From NCBI GenBank assembly GCA_963795335.1, contig CAWCHI010000011.1, positions 1 to 64,000 of the forward strand: DNA of 64,000 bases, given 5' to 3'. Positions within the stretch are counted from its first letter, which is position 1. The number at the start of each line of letters is the position of its first letter. Below, piece by piece: positions 24,924-31,776 of this stretch. Position numbers and translations under genes: made by a program. Under the pieces are notes generated by a model that saw only the letters and a program-made list of their open reading frames with translations, ran no database searches and was not told where the DNA came from. The DNA comes from Trebonia sp963795335. GTDB lineage: Bacteria > Actinomycetota > Actinomycetes > Streptosporangiales > Streptosporangiaceae.

Positions 24924-26930
24924 TTAGAGCAAGTCCGGGCGTTCCCATTCCTGACCGAGCAGATGCTCGGCCAGGAAGGCGAAGACCGTCTGGTACCAGG
25001 CCCGGACGTTGCCCGGCTTGAGCACCCAGTGGTTCTCGTCCGGGAAGTAGAGGAACCTGGCCTCCTTGCCGTGCAGCTTCAGGTCCGACCAGAGCCGCAG
25101 CGCCTCGCCAACTGGCACCCGGTAGTCGTGATCGCCGTGGATCACCAGCATCGGCGTGCTGATCTTGTCGACGTGCCGGTGCGGGGTGTTCTCCGTGTAC
25201 TTGGCGTTGTCCGCCAGCGGCGGGCCGAACTCGCGCTGCCAGAACTGCGGGGCGTCGGTCGTGCCGAACATCTGGTCGAGCGCCCACAGCCCGGCGTGGC
25301 TCACGATCGCCTGGAACCGGCCGGTGTGGCCGGCGATCCAGTTCGCCATGTAGCCGCCGTAGGACCCGCCCATCATGCCCGACCGCCCGGCGTCGATGTC
25401 ATCGCGGGCTTCGGCCGCGTCGGTCAGCGCCATGATGTCGGCGTACGGCCGCGGCCCCCAGCCCTGCCAGCCGCGGGCGATGAAGCCCAGGCCGTAGCCG
25501 GTCGACAGGGCCGGGTCGGGCAGGAGCACCGCGTACCCCCGGGCGGCCGCCAGCCACGGGTTCCACCGCCACTGCCAGCCGTTCCAGCTCGACATGGGGC
25601 CGCCGTGGACCCACAGCAGCAGCGGGGCGGGGCGCTCCGTACCAGCTCCCTCCGGCAGTACCAGCCAGCCGCGCAGCGGGTGACCGTCGTCGGCCTCCGC
25701 GGTCACCTCGGTGAGCCGCCCGGGCAGCGGCGGGGTTCCGCCTGGCGCCGCCAGACGGGTAACCTCCCCGGTCGCGAGGTCGATGCGGACCGGGGCGGGC
25801 GGCTCACCGACCGAGTCGCGCAGGGCGTACAGCCCGGTCCCGTCGGGGGCCGGGCACAGCTCCGTGTAGTGCCCGTCGTCGCTCGTCGTGCGGCTGACGG
25901 CGCCGGTCTCGGTATCCACCGCGAAGACCGGCCTGCGGCCGCCGTCGTCGGCGGTGAAGTAGACCGTCCGGCCCGCCGGATCCCAGACGGGCCCGCCTGG
26001 CCAGCGGTCGAACCCGGGCAGCAGGTCGGTGCCGTCCGGGAACAGCACCAGGGTGGAGTCGCCCGGTGCCTGCGGGGTCTCGTGCTGGCTGCGCACACAG
26101 ACCAGGCGCCGGCTGTCCGGCGCGAACACCGGGTCGCCGTAATCGAAGCCGGGGCCGTCGCCGAAGACAGCGGCCCGCTGGCCGCTGGCGACGTCGATGG
26201 TGACCAGCTCCGAGTAGGCCTGCACGCCGCCGCGCCAGCGCCACCAGCCGGCCGCCACGGTGCGGCCGTCCGGGCTCAGCGCCGCCGCCTGCTCGATGAG
26301 GGCCTGGCCCGCCTCCGGGGTCAGGTCGCGGGGCGGCTGACCGTCCTCGTCGCCGGCGGACGGCAGGGCGAACAGCCGGGGCTCGTCCGGACCGAGGTCG
26401 TGATCCCAGGAGCGGACCGGCAGCGTCTCGTGCAGGATCGCGCTGACCCCGGCGTCCGTGCGGGCCTGGCGCCGCCGTTCGTCCTCGGCCGCCGGACCGG
26501 GCAGGACCGGCGCGGTCACGATCACCGCGGGGGCGCTGGCCGCCGTCTCGGCGCCCTCGATCCCGCCGGGCCGGGAAACGACCAGCCGGGCCTCGCCGCC
26601 GCCCGGCGGCAGCAGCCACAGGGCGGCCGTGGCCTCGCCGTCGGTCCCAGCCTGGTCCGGGTCGGGACGCTTGGAGGTGAACAGCAGGCTCCCGTCGGGC
26701 AGGAACCGGGGACTCCCGTCGCCGTCGGCCGACCGGGTGAGCCGGGCCGGCGGGCCCCCCGCCGGGTCGATCCGCCAGATGCTGGTGACGTATTTCTTCT
26801 TGTCCGGGCTGAGCGAAGCCACGGTCGCCGCCAGCCAGCGGCCGTCGGGCGACAGCCGCAGCCCGCTCATCCGCGGCAGCGCGACGTAATCGTTCAGGTC
26901 ATGGAACGGGGTAGCTGCCTCCGCGGTCAC
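24924..26930 (-). CDS. S9 family (prolyl oligopeptidase-type) serine peptidase
   Basis: This 668-residue protein has an N-terminal beta-propeller with repeated WD40-like strands (LSPDGRWLAATVASLSPDKK, FLPDGSLLFTSKR, FAPDSRRLVCV) and a C-terminal alpha/beta hydrolase. The catalytic serine is in GGSYGGYMANW, the aspartate in HGDHDYRVP and the histidine in DENHW; WVHGGPMSSW supplies the oxyanion region. No signal peptide is visible, so it is probably cytoplasmic. It starts at a GTG 22 bases after cysN with AGGA upstream. Acylaminoacyl-peptidase-like activity is likely; the substrate is unknown and the link to sulfur metabolism is positional only. Confidence 0.88.
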   Translation of the reverse strand: MTAEAATPFHDLNDYVALPRMSGLRLSPDGRWLAATVASLSPDKKKYVTSIWRIDPAGGPPARLTRSADGDGSPRFLPDGSLLFTSKRPDPDQAGTDGEATAALWLLPPGGGEARLVVSRPGGIEGAETAASAPAVIVTAPVLPGPAAEDERRRQARTDAGVSAILHETLPVRSWDHDLGPDEPRLFALPSAGDEDGQPPRDLTPEAGQALIEQAAALSPDGRTVAAGWWRWRGGVQAYSELVTIDVASGQRAAVFGDGPGFDYGDPVFAPDSRRLVCVRSQHETPQAPGDSTLVLFPDGTDLLPGFDRWPGGPVWDPAGRTVYFTADDGGRRPVFAVDTETGAVSRTTSDDGHYTELCPAPDGTGLYALRDSVGEPPAPVRIDLATGEVTRLAAPGGTPPLPGRLTEVTAEADDGHPLRGWLVLPEGAGTERPAPLLLWVHGGPMSSWNGWQWRWNPWLAAARGYAVLLPDPALSTGYGLGFIARGWQGWGPRPYADIMALTDAAEARDDIDAGRSGMMGGSYGGYMANWIAGHTGRFQAIVSHAGLWALDQMFGTTDAPQFWQREFGPPLADNAKYTENTPHRHVDKISTPMLVIHGDHDYRVPVGEALRLWSDLKLHGKEARFLYFPDENHWVLKPGNVRAWYQTVFAFLAEHLLGQEWERPDLL

Positions 26931-26952
26931 GGCACCATCCTTATCGCTGGCT

Positions 26953-28215
26953 TCAGCTGGCCTCGGTGATCATGAGGGTTCCGGCGGTGGTGTTGGTGGC
27001 CTCGTCGATGAGGATGAGGCCGCCGGTCAGCCGGTTGCGCGAGTACGGGTCGACAAACAGCGGCTGGGTCACCCGCAACTTGACCCGGCCGATCTCGTTC
27101 AGTCCGAGCTGGCCCGCGGCCTCGTCCCGGTGCAGGGTGTTCACGTCGATCCGGTACAGCAGGTCGCTGACGATGCCCTTGACCGTGCGGGTGGTGTGCT
27201 TGACGACCAGCCGGGACCGCGGGGTCAGCGGGCGCTCCGCGCTCATCCAGCAGACCAGGCCCTCGATGTCCTGGGCCGCCCGGGGGCGGTTGTTCGGGCG
27301 GCAGATCATGTCACCGCGGGAGATGTCCACGTCGTCATCCAGCAGCAGCGTCACCGACATGGGCGGGAACGCCTCGGCGACCTCCTTGCCTGCCAGCTCG
27401 ATCCGGCTGATCCGGGTGCTGAAGCCGGACGGCAGGTGGGTCACCTCGTCGCCCGGCTTGAGCACGCCGCCCGCCACCTGACCCGCGTAACCGCGGTAGT
27501 CGTGCAGCTCAGGGTCACTGCTGGCGTGCGGGCGGATGACGTACTGAACCGGGAACCGCACGTCGATGAGGTTCCGGTCGGAGGCGATGTGCACGTGCTC
27601 GAGGTGATGCAGCAGCGACGGCCCGTCGTACCAGGGCATGCTGGGCGACCGTTCCACCACGTTGTCGCCCTTGAGGGCCGAGATCGGGATGAACGTCAGG
27701 TCCTTGATCTCGAGCTTGGTCGCGAACTTCGAGAACTCGTCGCAGATACGGTCGAAGACCTGCTGGTCGTAGCCGACCAGGTCCATCTTGTTGACCGCCA
27801 GCACCAGGTGCGGCACCCGCAGCAGGGTGGTCAGGAAGGCGTGCCGCCGCGACTGCTCGTTGAGCCCGTTGCGCGCGTCGACCAGGATGATGGCGAGGTC
27901 GGCGGTCGAGGCACCGGTCACCATGTTCCGGGTGTACTGGATGTGGCCCGGGGTGTCGGCGATGATGAACTTCCGCCGCGGGGTCGCGAAGTAGCGGTAG
28001 GCGACGTCGATCGTGATGCCCTGCTCCCGCTCGGCCCGCAGGCCGTCGGTCAGCAGGGCCAGGTTGGTCGTCTCCTCGCCCCGGTCCCGGGAGGTCCGCT
28101 CGACCGCCGCGAGCTGGTCCTCGAAAATCGCCTTGGAGTCGTACAGCAGCCGCCCGATCAGCGTCGACTTCCCGTCATCGACCGAGCCGGCGGTGGCGAA
28201 CCGCAGAATATCCAC
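26953..28215 (-). CDS. cysN: Sulfate adenylyltransferase subunit 1 (GTPase)
   Basis: CysN is the GTPase subunit that drives ATP sulfurylase, forming adenosine 5'-phosphosulfate from sulfate and ATP. P-loop GSVDDGKST is at residues 10-18, QGITID at 65-70, DTPGH at 87-91 and NKMD at 142-145, as in elongation-factor-like GTPases. Its 420 residues mean there is no fused CysC kinase domain. The GTG overlaps the cysD TAG by one base (TAGTG), so the two subunits are coupled. The family motif HRDEAAGQLGLNEIGRV is near the C-terminus. Confidence 0.95.
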   Translation of the reverse strand: MDILRFATAGSVDDGKSTLIGRLLYDSKAIFEDQLAAVERTSRDRGEETTNLALLTDGLRAEREQGITIDVAYRYFATPRRKFIIADTPGHIQYTRNMVTGASTADLAIILVDARNGLNEQSRRHAFLTTLLRVPHLVLAVNKMDLVGYDQQVFDRICDEFSKFATKLEIKDLTFIPISALKGDNVVERSPSMPWYDGPSLLHHLEHVHIASDRNLIDVRFPVQYVIRPHASSDPELHDYRGYAGQVAGGVLKPGDEVTHLPSGFSTRISRIELAGKEVAEAFPPMSVTLLLDDDVDISRGDMICRPNNRPRAAQDIEGLVCWMSAERPLTPRSRLVVKHTTRTVKGIVSDLLYRIDVNTLHRDEAAGQLGLNEIGRVKLRVTQPLFVDPYSRNRLTGGLILIDEATNTTAGTLMITEAS

Positions 28216-29126
28216 TAAAAGTAACCTTCCCGCTTGCGGTCTTCCATCGCTGCCTCGCTCGTCCGGTCGTCCGCCCGGGTCTGGCCGCGCTCGGTGATCC
28301 GGGTGGCGGCCACCTCCGCGATCACCTCGGCCACGGTGGCCGCGCTCGAGGCGACCGCGCCGGTGATGGTCATGTCGCCGACCGTGCGGTACCGGACCGT
28401 GGCACTGAACGGCTCCTCGCCCTCGAGCTGCGGCAGGTACGAGTTGACGGCGAGCAGGATGCCGTCCCGCTCGAACACCTCACGCTCGTGGGCGTAGTAG
28501 ATGGACGGGATCTCCAGGTTCTCCCGCTCGATGTAGGCCCAGACGTCGAGCTCGGTCCAGTTCGACAGCGGGAACACCCGGATGTGCTCGCCCCGCCGGA
28601 TCCGCGTGTTGTACAGGTTCCACAGCTCGGGCCGCTGGCTCTTCGGGTCCCACTGGCCAAACTCGTCCCGGAAGGAGAACACCCGCTCCTTGGCCCGGGC
28701 CTTCTCCTCGTCGCGGCGCGCCCCGCCGAACAGCGCGTCGAAGCGGTGCTCCTCGATCGCGTCGAGCAGGGTGACCGTCTGCAGCCGGTTCCGGCTGACC
28801 CAGCGCCCGGTCTCCTCGACCGCGCGGCCCTGGTCGATGCTCGCCTGCACGCTGGCGACGATCAGCCGCACGCCCAGCTCGGCCGCGCGCTTGTCGCGGT
28901 ACTCCAGCACCTCGGGGAAGTTGTGCCCGGTGTCCACGTGCATGACCGGGAACGGGATGTTGGCCGGATGGAATGCCTTCGCCGCCAGCGCCAGCATCAC
29001 GATCGAGTCCTTGCCCCCGGAAAACAGCAGGGCGGGGCGCTCGAACTCGGCCGCGACCTCGCGCATCACGTGAATCGACTCGGCTTCGAGGACGTCGAGC
29101 TGGGACAGCAGGTAGTCAGATCGCAT
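28215..29126 (-). CDS. cysD: Sulfate adenylyltransferase subunit 2
   Basis: CysD is the catalytic subunit of ATP sulfurylase, of the PP-loop ATP pyrophosphatase type, 303 residues. SGGKDS at residues 36-41 is the PP-loop; VDTGHNFPEV and the C-terminal RTSEAAMEDRKREGYF tail are diagnostic. I start at the ATG at 29126, with GGGAAG about 6 bases upstream, rather than the longer frame, because homologs begin there. It overlaps cysQ by 11 bases and is followed directly by cysN. Confidence 0.95.
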   Translation of the reverse strand: MRSDYLLSQLDVLEAESIHVMREVAAEFERPALLFSGGKDSIVMLALAAKAFHPANIPFPVMHVDTGHNFPEVLEYRDKRAAELGVRLIVASVQASIDQGRAVEETGRWVSRNRLQTVTLLDAIEEHRFDALFGGARRDEEKARAKERVFSFRDEFGQWDPKSQRPELWNLYNTRIRRGEHIRVFPLSNWTELDVWAYIERENLEIPSIYYAHEREVFERDGILLAVNSYLPQLEGEEPFSATVRYRTVGDMTITGAVASSAATVAEVIAEVAATRITERGQTRADDRTSEAAMEDRKREGYF

Positions 29127-29880
29127 GCGTTGCTTCCCTGATGGCGTTGAGTAGCAGACCGGTAACCACCGGCCGGCATACAAGGATATCCGGCAGCAGC
29201 GGGTCGTCCTGGTTGTAGCGGACCTCGCTGCCGTCGATCCGGCTGACATGAAAGCCGCAGGAACGGGCCACCGCGACCGGGGCCGCGGTGTCCCACTCGT
29301 AGAAGCCGCCCGAATGCAGGTACACGTCGTTCTCGCCGGTGATCACCGACGCCGCCTTGGCGCCGGCGCTGCCGCACGGCACCAGCTCGGCCCCGAGACG
29401 CGCCGCGACGTCCTTCACCAGCTGGCTCGCCCGGCTGCGGCTGACCACCAGGCGCAGCGGCTGGTGGGCCGGCTGGCCGGCCGGGAACGGCGGCGGGGCG
29501 CCGGTCGCGAGCACCTTCCCCTGGGCCGGCAGCGCCACCGCGCCCGCGATCAGCCCGCCCGCGGCGCGCGACCACAGCGCCACGTGGACGGCCCAGTCAG
29601 TCCGGCCCGGCTCACCGAACTCACGGGTGCCGTCGAGGGGATCGACGATCCAGACCCGGCCGGCCGCCAGCCGCGCCTTGTCGTCGACGCCCTCCTCCGA
29701 CAGCACCGCGTCGGCCGGGCGTTCCCGGGCCAGCTCGGCCAGCAGGAACTCGTGCGACTGACGGTCGCCCGCGTCCCGCAGGGTGCCCGGGTCACCGCCG
29801 CCGGCCCGGAGGTCCAGCAGGAGCTGCCCGGCCCGCTCCGCCAGGGCGGCGGCCAGGAAGTCGTCGGGGGACGGCGGCAA
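29116..29880 (-). CDS. cysQ: 3'(2'),5'-bisphosphate nucleotidase CysQ
   Basis: CysQ removes the 3'-phosphate from PAP, and possibly PAPS, the by-product of sulfate assimilation. It belongs to the lithium-sensitive inositol-monophosphatase fold: SEEG at residues 61-64 and DPLDGT at 80-85 are metal ligands, and a later WDTAAPVA is the third motif. Its 254 residues are normal. It heads the cysQ-cysD-cysN run and overlaps cysD, so PAP clearance is co-expressed with sulfate activation. No APS kinase or PAPS reductase gene lies in the window. Confidence 0.9.
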   Translation of the reverse strand: MPPSPDDFLAAALAERAGQLLLDLRAGGGDPGTLRDAGDRQSHEFLLAELARERPADAVLSEEGVDDKARLAAGRVWIVDPLDGTREFGEPGRTDWAVHVALWSRAAGGLIAGAVALPAQGKVLATGAPPPFPAGQPAHQPLRLVVSRSRASQLVKDVAARLGAELVPCGSAGAKAASVITGENDVYLHSGGFYEWDTAAPVAVARSCGFHVSRIDGSEVRYNQDDPLLPDILVCRPVVTGLLLNAIREATHAI

Positions 29881-30050
29881 GGGCTCTCCTTAAGGGACGT
29901 AAGGGCTCCGTCGGGCGTAACCACGACGCTGGCCGCAATCTTCCTGGCGGCGGCGACACGGCGCAGCGATCCCCGCTAGGCTACGGCCCTTTCCTTGGCC
30001 GTGGCTGAAGAAAGCCGCAGGACAGCTGGCCGGCGCCGCGGCGCCAGGTC

Positions 30051-30632
30051 TTAGCCCGGGTCCGCGTGATACTGGTTCTGCGCCTCGGTCAGCCCCTGGC
30101 CGACCAAAGCCTCGGCCGCGTCGGCGGCGACGTCGAGCGCGAACGGGAGCTGCTTGCGCTCGGCCGGGCTGAAGTCACGCAGCACGAAGTCGGCCGGGTC
30201 CATCCGCCCGGGGGGACGGCCGATGCCGAACCGCACCCGGTAGTAATCGCGGGTACCGAGGGCGGAGCTGATCGACCGCAGGCCGTTGTGACCGTTGTCG
30301 CCGCCGCCGAGCTTGAGCCGGACCGCGCCGAAGGGCACGTCCAGCTCGTCGTGCACGACCACCAGCCGGCCGGGCGGGGTCTTGTAGAACGCCGCCAGCG
30401 CGGCGACCGGGCCGCCGGACAGGTTCATGTAGCTCTGCGGCCGGGCCAGCGTGACGGGCTGACCGGACAGGCGCCCCTCGGCGATATCGTTCCTGGTCCG
30501 GTGCGACTTGAAGCGCGCGCCCATCCGCTCGGCGAGCAGGGCGATGACCATCGCCCCGGCGTTATGGCGGTTACCCGCGTACTGCGGGCCCGGGTTGCCC
30601 AGGCCCGCGATGATCCAGCGCTCGTCAGGCAT
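30051..30632 (-). CDS. pth: Peptidyl-tRNA hydrolase
   Basis: Pth releases peptides from prematurely dropped peptidyl-tRNAs and is essential in bacteria. The 193 residues contain GLGNPGPQYAGNRHNAG (active-site N21 and H23), the KPQSYMN-type segment RPQSYMNLSG, and HDELDVPFGAVRLKLGGGDNGHNGL. It follows rplY on the same strand, separated by a strong inverted repeat, which is the usual actinobacterial order. Confidence 0.96.
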   Translation of the reverse strand: MPDERWIIAGLGNPGPQYAGNRHNAGAMVIALLAERMGARFKSHRTRNDIAEGRLSGQPVTLARPQSYMNLSGGPVAALAAFYKTPPGRLVVVHDELDVPFGAVRLKLGGGDNGHNGLRSISSALGTRDYYRVRFGIGRPPGRMDPADFVLRDFSPAERKQLPFALDVAADAAEALVGQGLTEAQNQYHADPG

Positions 30633-30653
30633 CGGGCAGCCTCCCCGGCGTGC

Positions 30654-30687
30654 CGACGGGGCGCGGCACTGGTGCCGCGCCCCGTCG
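30654..30687. terminator. Perfect 16-bp inverted repeat between rplY and pth
   Basis: Arms CGACGGGGCGCGGCAC and GTGCCGCGCCCCGTCG are separated by two bases, giving a very stable hairpin in the 67-base gap between rplY and pth. No T-run follows. It could partly terminate rplY transcripts, or slow read-through into pth. Confidence 0.55.
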
Positions 30688-30699
30688 CATCGCGGGTCT

Positions 30700-31368
30700 T
30701 TACTCCGACGCTTCCCCGGCCGACTCGGCCTCGGCCGACTCGGCGCTCTCGCCCGCCTCGGGCTCGCCGGCGCCTTCCTCGGCGACCGGCGTCGGCGCGG
30801 CCTCGGCCAGCTCGGCCTCGATCTGCTCGGCGGTCGGCGCCGCCAGCACGTGCAGCACCAGCGCCTCCGGGTCGGTCACCAGCGTGGTGCCCTCGGCCAG
30901 GGCGATGTCCTTGGCGTGGATGGCGGTGCCGATCTCCATGCCCTCGACGTCCACGTCGACCCCGTCGGGGAGCGCGGTCGCCTCGGCCTCGACCGCGAGC
31001 TGCACCAGCTGCTGGTCGAGGAGGCCACCGGAGAACACCTCGCCGCTGACCCGGACCGGGATTTCCACGGTCACCTTCTCACCCAGGATGACCTCGATCA
31101 GGTCGACGTGCTCGAGCTCGCCCCTGATGGCGTCCCGCTGCACCGCCTTCGGCAGGGCCAGGGCCGACTTGCCAATGCCCTCCACCCGGATCAGCACGTT
31201 GGGCGTCTTCAGCGCGATCATCAGCTCGTGACCCGGCAGCGTGAAGTGGCGGTTCTCCGCCCCCTGGCCGTACATGACGGCGGGCACGCGGTGAGCACGG
31301 CGGATAGCGCGGGCCGCTCCCTTGCCGAACTCGGTACGCGGCTCAGCTTCGATACGGACCTCAGGCAC
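30700..31368 (-). CDS. rplY: 50S ribosomal protein L25 (general stress protein Ctc)
   Basis: This is the long, two-domain L25/Ctc form that binds 5S rRNA. The N-terminal about 95 residues are the 5S-binding domain (RTEFGKGAARAIRRAHRVPAVMYG) and the rest is the Ctc-type TL5 C-domain ending in an alanine- and glutamate-rich tail of low complexity. Its 222 residues are usual for actinobacteria. It lies upstream of pth. In many actinobacteria the gene following upstream is prs; here the AfsR-type pair separates them. Confidence 0.95.
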   Translation of the reverse strand: MPEVRIEAEPRTEFGKGAARAIRRAHRVPAVMYGQGAENRHFTLPGHELMIALKTPNVLIRVEGIGKSALALPKAVQRDAIRGELEHVDLIEVILGEKVTVEIPVRVSGEVFSGGLLDQQLVQLAVEAEATALPDGVDVDVEGMEIGTAIHAKDIALAEGTTLVTDPEALVLHVLAAPTAEQIEAELAEAAPTPVAEEGAGEPEAGESAESAEAESAGEASE

Positions 31369-31429
31369 GGTCAGTCACTCCTCGGTGGATATTAGATGCG
31401 CCAGCGAAGTCTAGCCGGCCCCGGAGCAA

Positions 31430-31463
31430 GCCGTGGCCGGGAAGGTCTGAGCCCGGCCACGGC
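31430..31463 (-). terminator. Hairpin downstream of the TMVPD-repeat gene
   Basis: Perfect 12-bp arms GCCGTGGCCGGG and CCCGGCCACGGC enclose a 10-base loop, 21 bases after the stop of the repeat peptide gene and before rplY on the same strand. It would separate the AfsR-like unit from rplY. No strong T-run is present. Confidence 0.6.
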
Positions 31464-31483
31464 AGGGAAAGCGCCCGCGGCAG

Positions 31484-31720
31484 TTACGAGCCGGCCCGGC
31501 CAGACTCGCCGTCCGGCACCATCGTGTCGGGAACCATCGTGTCCGGCCCGGCCGCGGCCGGGTCGGCGTCGGGAACCATGGTGTCCGGCACCACCGGTTC
31601 GGTGTCCGGGACCATCGTGTCCGGGACCATCGTGTCCGGCACCATCGTGTCCGGCACCATCGTGTCCGGCACCATCGTCTCGGGCCGCTCTTCAGGGTTG
31701 GAAGTTCCCACCGTGCTCAC
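31484..31720 (-). CDS. Short TMVPD-repeat protein downstream of AfsR-type regulator (AfsS-like candidate)
   Basis: This is a hydrophilic, acidic protein of up to 78 residues with no membrane segment or cysteine. Residues 15-70 consist of TMVPD units (five in a row, then one, then two) interrupted by TEPVVPD and ADPAAAGPD. GTG codons at 31720 and 31711 are both possible starts; the second has GAGGTGAGGAG at about 8 bases and is better placed, giving 75 residues. The gene follows an AfsR-type regulator by 56 bases on the same strand. In Streptomyces, afsR is followed by afsS, which also encodes a tiny repeat protein, so a functional counterpart is inferred. The repeat sequence differs from the Streptomyces one as I remember it. 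Confidence 0.6.
   Translation of the reverse strand: MSTVGTSNPEERPETMVPDTMVPDTMVPDTMVPDTMVPDTEPVVPDTMVPDADPAAAGPDTMVPDTMVPDGESGRAGS
31511..31678 (-). repeat. 15-bp tandem repeat array encoding TMVPD
   Basis: In-frame 15-base units (plus-strand sense CACCATCGTGTCCGG and close variants) repeat eight times in three blocks within the small gene. Units differ at synonymous third positions (GTG or GTC for valine, for example), which suggests selection on the peptide rather than only recent slippage. Copy number may vary between strains. Confidence 0.85.
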
Positions 31721-31752
31721 TCCTCACCTCGTCACAAAGCTGGATGTACGTG

Positions 31753-31775
31753 TCGCAACCCACGCACGTTCGCAA
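31753..31775 (-). promoter_or_regulatory. Direct repeat of TTGCGA between the AfsR-type gene and the repeat-peptide gene
   Basis: On the minus strand, TTGCGA occurs at 31775-31770 and again at 31758-31753, a 17-base period, within the 56-base gap. In Streptomyces, AfsR binds direct repeats overlapping the -35 region of afsS; these repeats lie where such a site would be. The spacing is not the usual 11 bases of SARP sites, so this is tentative. Confidence 0.3.
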
Positions 31776-31776
31776 G

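Noticed and set aside
31511..31678. The repeats as a possible CRISPR array
   Set aside because: Units are 15 bases, directly abutting and in frame, with no spacers and no cas genes nearby.
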